A DNA stretch of 64,000 bases, taken from contig JAPSLB010000012.1 of assembly GCA_031181145.1 (NCBI GenBank), positions 21,611 through 85,610 of the forward strand, given 5' to 3'. This document shows positions 57,806 through 64,000 of the stretch, piece by piece (within the stretch, counting starts at the first letter, position 1; each line of letters starts with the position of its first letter). The stretch is from Microvirga sp. (GTDB lineage: Bacteria > Pseudomonadota > Alphaproteobacteria > Rhizobiales > Beijerinckiaceae). A model generated the notes under the pieces. That model was not told where the DNA came from. It did not search any database and saw only the letters and a program-made list of their open reading frames with translations. The position numbers and the translations under genes were made by a program.

Positions 57806-58773
57806 CGCGTCGTTCCAGTACGGATCACCACGAGCCTGTCCGCACCGGATTCGGGCAGCCAGACCTCGCCCGGCCGGCCGAGGATCTGGCGCACGTTCGC
57901 CCCCTCCTCAGATTTCGGGATGGTCGTGAAAGCCTCGGTCTTGGGATCAAAGGAATGGATGGCATTACCGCCGAAGTCGGACACCCAGACCATGTCGCGC
58001 TCATCGACATAGACCGCATAGGCCTTTGGACTGTCGCCGGGCAGTTTCCATGCCTTCCACTCGCCTGACTCCGGATCGTGCATCGACAACTGGCCGGAGT
58101 TCCACTCGGAGATCCACAGACGGCCCTGGCTATCGGCCCAAACCCGCCGCGCGCCCTGGTTCGGGGTCGGGGGCTCGATCACCCTGGCCTCGCCTGTTTC
58201 CAGGTCGATCCTCGCCAGGTGATTGCCCGCAAGGGAGACGTAGTAGACCTCGCCGTCCCGGGTCGAAGCAATGCCGTAGGGGCCACGCCCATCGGGATCC
58301 TTGAAGACCTTGATGTCGCCGGTCTTCGGATCGAGGCGGCCATAGATGCCGTTTTGTCCGGTGAACCAATGCACGCCGTTCCTGTCGAACGCGCCCGTGT
58401 TGAGATTGGTGTAGCCGGTCTCCTTGGGCAGTCGCCAGACCTTCACCTCCTCCGTATTCGGATCAAACCTCACGATGGCGTTCTGCCCACCGTCAGTGAT
58501 CCAGGCTGCCCCGTCTGGCCCCTGAATCACGCCGTGAGGCGCCGACTTCGGCCCGAGCGGCACCTCGCGCACCTGGCCGGACTTCGGGTCGAGGATACCG
58601 AGCGCGCCGTTGCGCTGGGCCGTGTACCAGACCTTCCCATCGGGAGCCGGGGCGACATCGTGCGGGCGCGCTCCTTGCGGGAGATCGTAGACTTGGCGGT
58701 CGAGAGCGGATGCGGACGTGGCAACGAGGGCGGCAGTTGCCGCAAAAGCAAGGCGACGGAGCAGCGCGACCAT
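57802..58773 (-). CDS. Vgb (virginiamycin B lyase-like) beta-propeller protein with signal peptide
   Basis: MVALLRRLAFAATAALVATSASALDRQVYDLPQGARPHDVAPAPDGKVWYTAQRNGALGILDPKSGQVREVPLG; repeated Vgb-like motifs. Confidence 0.88.
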   Translation of the reverse strand: MVALLRRLAFAATAALVATSASALDRQVYDLPQGARPHDVAPAPDGKVWYTAQRNGALGILDPKSGQVREVPLGPKSAPHGVIQGPDGAAWITDGGQNAIVRFDPNTEEVKVWRLPKETGYTNLNTGAFDRNGVHWFTGQNGIYGRLDPKTGDIKVFKDPDGRGPYGIASTRDGEVYYVSLAGNHLARIDLETGEARVIEPPTPNQGARRVWADSQGRLWISEWNSGQLSMHDPESGEWKAWKLPGDSPKAYAVYVDERDMVWVSDFGGNAIHSFDPKTEAFTTIPKSEEGANVRQILGRPGEVWLPESGADRLVVIRTGTTR

Positions 58774-58867
58774 GGGAGCCTCCTGCTGGCGGTGCAGAGC
58801 ATGGAGCCAGTTTGTGTCAGCCACCGGGCCGGACAAGACAGGACGTGATCACACCGCCGCGACCTCC

Positions 58868-59300
58868 TCAGGTTTGCAGAATGGGGAACTTCGCACCGGC
58901 GACGGCGCTCAGGAGCACGACCAGCCATGGCGGCGTCTTCCACATGAACAGCAGCAGGAACGCGGACGCCGCCAGAGCGAAGTCGGCTGCCCCCAGGATC
59001 CCGGCCGTCCAGACAGGGTGATACAGAGCGGCCAGCAGCAAACCCACCACGGCGGCATTGACGCCCTTCAGAGCGGACTGCGCCATCGGCCTGCGGCGCA
59101 GGTTCTCCCAGAACGGCAGGGTGCCAAGGACCAGCAGGAACGAAGGCGTGAAGACGGCGACAAGGCACAGGGCCGCCCCCGCCCATCCGTTGGGCTGCGG
59201 ATCCATGACGGCGCCGAGATAGGCTGCGAAGGTGAACAGCGGTCCTGGCACCGCCTGGGCCGCGCCGTAACCGGCCAGCAACCCGGAGCCGCAGGCATGT
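58868..59300 (-). pseudogene. Chromate transporter (ChrA) C-terminal remnant
   Basis: LLAGYGAAQAVPGPLFTFAAYLGAVMDPQPNGWAGAALCLVAVFTPSFLLVLGTLPFWENLRRRPMAQSALKGVNAAVVGLLLAALYHPVW; N-terminal half absent. Confidence 0.85.
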
Positions 59301-59493
59301 CGCTGCCCTTGGCGAGCTGAACGACCATCTCCTGCGCGACATCGGCCTTGAGCGGACAGACGTCCTCGCCGCCTTGGCTCAGCCCCGCTACCGCGATCCC
59401 TCACGGATGCTCAAGATCCTATGCTGCCACGGCCGCGTCTTCATCGAGCGCGTGCGCGACGGCTTCGCTCCCCGCCCCGCCTCCTGCTGCTGA
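59290..59493 (+). pseudogene. DUF1127-like fragment
   Basis: ELNDHLLRDIGLERTDVLAALAQPRYRDPSRMLKIL, abutting the ChrA fragment without its own start. Confidence 0.5.
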
Positions 59494-59511
59494 ACAAGGA
59501 GCCCTCCCAAG

Positions 59512-59907
59512 ACCCCGCTCGACAACCTTCCCGTCGCCGTGATCGGCGCCGGCCCCGTCGGACTGGCCGCCGCCGCCCACCTGATCCAGCGCGGCTTGCC
59601 CGTGAAGCTCTATGAGGCCGGTACTACGGTCGCCGCCAACGTCCGCGACTGGGGTCATGTCCGCCTGTTCTCGCCATGGGAGTACAACACCGACACGGCC
59701 GCCCGTGCCCTGCTCTAGGCCCACAGCTGGCAGGAGCCTCCCGGGAAGGTCATGCCGACGGGATCGGACCTGTACGAGGCCTACCTCAAGCCGTTGGCCG
59801 AGACGCCGGAGATGGCAGCGGTGATCGAGACCAATGCCAAGGTAATGGCGATCACCCGGCAGAGCGCCGACAAGGTGCTCAGCAAGGACCGCGCGTCAAA
59901 GCCTTGA
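59512..59907 (+). pseudogene. FAD/NAD(P)-dependent monooxygenase-like flavoprotein N-terminal remnant with in-frame TAG (59716-59718)
   Basis: TPLDNLPVAVIGAGPVGLAAAAHLIQRGLPVKLYEAGTTVAANVRDWGHVRLFSPWEYNTDTAARALL(stop)AHSWQEPPGKVMPTGSDLYEAYLKPLAETPEMAAVIETNAKVMAITR. Confidence 0.8.
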
Positions 59908-60345
59908 ATGCAGCCGGCAGCTTGTTCCGTCGCAACGTTTTGGGCGATCTGTTCGACCAGTTCTGATCGTTTCCGCCTCGGGGGCTTGATAAAAACCGAC
60001 CTGCGTCAGATCGCGATCCGCCGCTAGGGCATCGAGAAACGCTGCAACGGACCGTCGCACGCGCACGGCAAGCTCGTCTGCGGACAGATCGTCGGGAAGG
60101 CGGGCGGAACGGATCGTCTCGCGCAGCTGGGTCCGGAACAGCGTGATCAGCTCGGCGTAAACAGCCGCTTTGCTAGCGAAATAGAGATAGAAGGCCGGCT
60201 GACTTACCTCGGCCTTGGAAACAATGTCGGAGATGCGGGTTCCATCGAAGCAATTTGTCGCAAACGCTTGTGCAGCCGCAGTTAGGAGGTGTGCTCGGGT
60301 ACGTTCTCCTTGGTTTGCCTCGTCTCGGTGCTGTTAAGTAATATG
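59896..60345 (-). pseudogene. TetR-family regulator remnant, no start codon and C-terminal frameshift
   Basis: QHRDEANQGERTRAHLLTAAAQAFATNCFDGTRISDIVSKAEVSQPAFYLYFASKAAVYAELITLFRTQLRETIRSARL...; continues in another frame as ELVEQIAQNVATEQAAGCIQGFD. Confidence 0.8.
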
Positions 60346-61112
60346 AGGCAACAGTAACTTTTTACCCGGAGCGACCTCTGCTTGCAAAGGGGAAGAGTAG
60401 GAGGAATTGGATCCGTAGCAAGTTATGCTGAGTTCCAAAAAAGCGGCCCAGACTGCGAGAAAAACGGCGCTGGCGCCGGCCTTCCTACCCCACGGCCTAT
60501 CCGGGTACTGTTGCCGTCACGACCGTCGATCATGAGCTGAACGTCCACCAGCACGATGCGGGGCTCATGGGTTGACCTTGCGGCTCCCGGCGTGAATGTC
60601 TGAACGGCCTCCACCCAGGGTAGTAGTTCCCTCAGAACAGACACATCCTATGCAATGCCGTTTGTGTCCGCCGCCGTAGAGGTCCTGCTTGCCTCGCGTC
60701 TCGATCTTGACCTGAAAACGGTTTAGGTCCGGCTGGAGGACGTTACCCTCGCTCTGGGCGAGCCCGGGCGGGATCCCACTTTCAGGTTCGGCCTGATCCA
60801 GACGGCAGGCTTGTGTGCGGCGCCCATGGAACCTCCCGCGATTGCGACCGCTCCGGAGCAACCGTCTGCTGCCTCCCATGAGAGATAAGTCGTAGAAATG
60901 CTCTGACTTGCAACAGACTTTTCGGTTCGGACACGTCTCTCGAGCGCTGCCGCTTGTGCCAGTGACTCGGGCGGCATCAATTGCGTTGCAGATCATCATC
61001 GTGATGATGCGCTGAAGCAGCAATGAGGAACAATGGATCAATAGGGTGAGCACCCCGCGCCACAGAAGCGACGCGGGATGCTTACGATCGAATGGTCGAT
61101 CGCGTATCTGGC

Positions 61113-61739
61113 TTAACGCTCAATTACAGTCACAACGCGCCGGCTGCTGCCTTCGACGATGTAGTACCGGTTGCCCACGAGCACGACCTTACAATCCTGC
61201 ACACCGGTGATCAGGCTCTCCAAGGTGGTCGGGCAATCAACGAGTTCCGTGACCGTTGTCGGCACCGTCTGCCCCACCGTTATGGTAACGTTCTGCTGCA
61301 CGGGCCGGATGTTGACACTTCGCAGCGTCTCAACCGCTCGGGTGCGCTGTTCACCTGTGATGTTAACGGTTGTTGAGCTGCTGGTAGTGCCCGCGGTTCC
61401 GCCAGACGTGCCTGGTGCGGCTCCACCCGTTGCAGTGCCGCCGCTGGACGTGCTACCCGAGGCAGCACCGCCGGAGGTGCCGCCGCTCGCACCTCCCGTG
61501 CTGCTACCGGACGATGTCCCCGATGCAGCCCCTCCTGACGTGCCAGCTCCGCTGCCCGAGGTACCGGAACCGCCACTGGAAGCATCACCGCCACCACCGG
61601 TCTGCGGAGCGACCGTTGTTCCGCCCGAAGAACCCGATGTGCCTGACGATCCACCTGAACCGCCACTTGTCTGAGCCATAGCGACTACGCTCAGCGAAAG
61701 AGCGGCCGCTGCAGCGGTCGTCAAGAACAGTACACGCAT
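61113..61739 (-). CDS. DUF1236-like secreted protein with Gly/Ser/Thr-rich low-complexity region
   Basis: MRVLFLTTAAAAALSLSVVAMAQTSGGSGGSSGTSGSSGG...NITGEQRTRAVETLRSVNIRPVQQNVTITVGQTVPTTVTELVDCPTTLESLITGVQDCKVVLVGNRYYIVEGSSRRVVTVIER. Confidence 0.8.
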   Translation of the reverse strand: MRVLFLTTAAAAALSLSVVAMAQTSGGSGGSSGTSGSSGGTTVAPQTGGGGDASSGGSGTSGSGAGTSGGAASGTSSGSSTGGASGGTSGGAASGSTSSGGTATGGAAPGTSGGTAGTTSSSTTVNITGEQRTRAVETLRSVNIRPVQQNVTITVGQTVPTTVTELVDCPTTLESLITGVQDCKVVLVGNRYYIVEGSSRRVVTVIER

Positions 61740-62041
61740 GTGTCACCTCCTGAATCGGCTGAGTGCCCTTGCACTTCAAACCATCCAATAAACGGGGGTC
61801 ACCTCCATCTGTTCCCATGAAGCGTTGGGTTATAAGCGTATATCGCAAATATAGATGCCGCGCTGAATGCCATGATCACCGGTCGATGATCTTCACTCGC
61901 AGCAAGGTGAACAAAGTTATTTGTATGCTCGGGTATAAAATGAACAGACATTAACAATTTCTGTACGGTTTCTTCACTGATGCCGACAGCGAGAGGTCGT
62001 GGACTCCACCTTCATAGCGGTCGAGTTCCAGCCGGTGTTCG

Positions 62042-62437
62042 ATGCCCACAACTATCTCAGCAATAAACGGAGCGCACCGGCGTTTATTCCCCACGAACCG
62101 CCGAAACACCCGCGCGGCGTATCGTTCATCCTCGATCGCCCCGGACAAACGGGCTTCGTGCCCGAAGGCAATCCAGCGCCGGCAGAAGGAAGGCATGCTG
62201 TTGAACGATGTCGAACAGCGCACCTCAAAATACCTGAACAAGATCATCGAGGCGGACCACAATGCGCCGAGGCGCGTGATCCGGCCGCCCCACGGCTCCC
62301 AGAGGATGAAAACCGCCCCCGCGTCGCTGAACGGCTTTGCAGTCATGCGCATGATCCGTCGCGGACACTGCGTCCCGACACAGCCCGGTGCGGCAGTCAC
62401 CCGCCTCGTGAATCAGTTCTTCGGTCTTGCCTCCTGA
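62042..62437 (+). mobile_element. IS6-family transposase C-terminal remnant
   Basis: SIAPDKRASCPKAIQRRQKEGMLLNDVEQRTSKYLNKIIEADHNAPRRVIRPPHGSQRMKTAPASLNGFAVMRMIRRGHC. Confidence 0.85.
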
Positions 62438-62518
62438 GCAACTGCCTCGACCAGGCTTGTTGTGCCCGTTCCAAGTTAGTGCGACAGAGCCGTCCGGACT
62501 AACCTTTGAGGTGACGCA

Positions 62519-62899
62519 ATGGCGAAACTAATGCTTACGATCTCCGCCCTGTACCTTGCTACCGTCGGCTTGGCGCTAATGTTCTTCCCATTGCAATTTG
62601 GGACGGGCGCGGTGCCGAAAGATGCTGCGCCGGAACTGCTTGCCCTCCTGCGTTTGCTAGGCGGACCGTTCCTCGGGATTGCCGTGCTGAACTGGCTGTC
62701 GAGGGATGTCGAGGCGTCGGCATCCCGCCCGGTTGTGCTTGCAAACATCGTGGGATTCGGAGCCGTGGCGGCCAATGACGTCTGGGGCGTTGCGAGCGGC
62801 GAAGCGCGAGACATCGCAAAGATATTTTTGGTTGTCCACCTGCTTTTCACCTTTGCTTTTTTGGCGACGGCCCGTTCCATGCAGCGCGGCCACCGCTAA
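62519..62899 (+). CDS. Small hydrophobic membrane protein of unknown function (about 4 TM)
   Basis: 126-aa ORF MAKLMLTISALYLATVGLALMFFPLQFGTGAVP... with regular hydrophobic segments. Confidence 0.7.
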   Translation: MAKLMLTISALYLATVGLALMFFPLQFGTGAVPKDAAPELLALLRLLGGPFLGIAVLNWLSRDVEASASRPVVLANIVGFGAVAANDVWGVASGEARDIAKIFLVVHLLFTFAFLATARSMQRGHR

Positions 62900-63231
62900 G
62901 CAGGAGCGCCGCAATGAGCGAACATGGGAGGGTGATCGTCGAAGAAGTCTGACAGGGCTGATGTGGATTGGTGTTGACGGGCGTCGCCTTCGTCGAGCGG
63001 TGGGCTGGCTGGACCTTGTCGGCTCGCCTGCGGGGCCGAGCGCATAACCGAGGGGCTCGATCAGGCCCCACGCCACAGCCTGACGGGCGATCGTTCGTTC
63101 ACATCCTGTAAGGAGATGAAAGAGATCACCATTCTCCACTATTGTTTTGTAACGGATCCGGAGCTTGCGGCAAGCCCCGGGTCGTGCCCCATAAACGCTG
63201 CCTTCGATTCGAACTTGAGGGAGCAGTGAGG

Positions 63232-63354
63232 ATGCGTGTGCTATTGTCGACCTATGGGTTGCGCGGAGACGTCCAGCCGCTGGTGGGACTTGGCCTAGCC
63301 TTGCAGACGATCAGCGTGGAGGCGCTGGCATGCGCTCCGCCTAATGCGGTCTGA
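63232..63354 (+). pseudogene. Glycosyltransferase N-terminal fragment interrupted by IS3 sequence
   Basis: [40 protein letters not shown] then stop at the IS-like boundary. Confidence 0.7.
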
Positions 63355-63955
63355 ACCGCGCCGGGATTCCCGGGGGCTCCAACTCCTGACAGGATGGAGC
63401 CATGACAAAGATACCCCCTTATTCACCAGCGGTCCGCGAGCGGGGCCTACGCGCGGGGCTGACGAGCCGAGAACAGGAGGGATTAAGGCGCTCGAACGTG
63501 AGGTGCGGGAGCTGCGCCAGGCCAACGAGATCCTACGCAAGGCCAGCGCGTATTTTGCCCAGGCGGAGCTCGACCGGCGGTTCAAGCCATGAAGGCCTTT
63601 ATCGACGAGCATCGGGACGTCTACGGGGGTCGAGCCGATCTGCCGCGTTCTGCCGATCGCCCCATTAACCTACTATGAGCATGCCGCCCGCAGGGCCAAT
63701 CCCGACCGCAGACCAGCCCGCGAGCGCCGTGATGCCGACCTGTGCCGGGAGATCCACCGGCGCGGGCCGTGGCGATCCTTCGAGGCCGTCGAGTTTTCCA
63801 CCCTCGAATGGGCGACTGGTTCAACAACCGGCGCCTGTTCAAGCCCATCGGCAACATTCCGCCCGCCGAGGCGGAAGCCGCCTGCTACGCCCAGCTTGAG
63901 GTCATGCTGATGGCCGCGTCGTATCCAAGCCAATCAGCCTCCGGAAAACGCGGCG
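63352..63955 (+). mobile_element. IS3-family element remnant (orfA and orfB with internal deletions and frameshifts)
   Basis: [76 protein letters not shown] / EPICRVLPIAPLTYYEHAARRANPDRRPARERRDADLCREIHRRGPWRSFEAVEFSTLEW. Confidence 0.85.
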
Positions 63956-64000
63956 CAGTTCAGAATTCGTGGAGTTGCTGGACGAGTTGGCCTGTCGCTG

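Noticed and set aside
60423-61053. Small minus-strand ORFs (73 and 162 aa)
   Set aside because: No coherent motif or ribosome-binding context seen; probably noncoding or degenerate sequence.
61385-61680. CRISPR-like or tandem-repeat array
   Set aside because: Repetition arises from Gly/Ser codons in a coding low-complexity region; no regular spacer/repeat unit.

Overview
GC-rich 64 kb window, probably a Hyphomicrobiales-type alphaproteobacterial accessory region (inferred from gene content such as DUF1236, TAXI-TRAP and many dipeptide-type ABC operons). It is dominated by small-molecule import and catabolism modules: (1) a D-amino-acid/amidohydrolase/RidA block divergent from a DppABCDF-type ABC operon with an RpiR regulator (1-9.3 kb); (2) a metal-homeostasis block with a NikA/CntA-like ABC transporter with fused ATPases, a broken DUF1826 gene, a COG0523 GTPase, an eroded Zur-like regulator, a ZnuA/AztC-like binding protein, PepSY and DUF2946 proteins, with two related near-palindromes in its control regions (10-20.4 kb); (3) an eight-gene ABC + GDPD + HAD phosphatase + TIM-barrel operon whose content resembles agrocinopine (acc) operons (22-30.6 kb); (4) an IS110/pseudogene patch (32.7-37 kb); (5) an AtuA/TAXI-TRAP/3-hydroxyacyl dehydrogenase/BKACE operon with a divergent LysR gene (37.3-44.7 kb); (6) a LysR / MetC-like PLP lyase / Ehu-like ABC / DoeB-like deacylase block (45-51.4 kb); (7) an ars operon (arsR-arsC-arsC-acr3-arsH) followed by a dense set of truncated genes and IS6/IS3 remnants (54-64 kb). 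Several genes look like pseudogenes with internal deletions, frameshifts or stops. No CRISPR array, rRNA or intact tRNA was seen. All family calls come from reading the translations; no searches were run.
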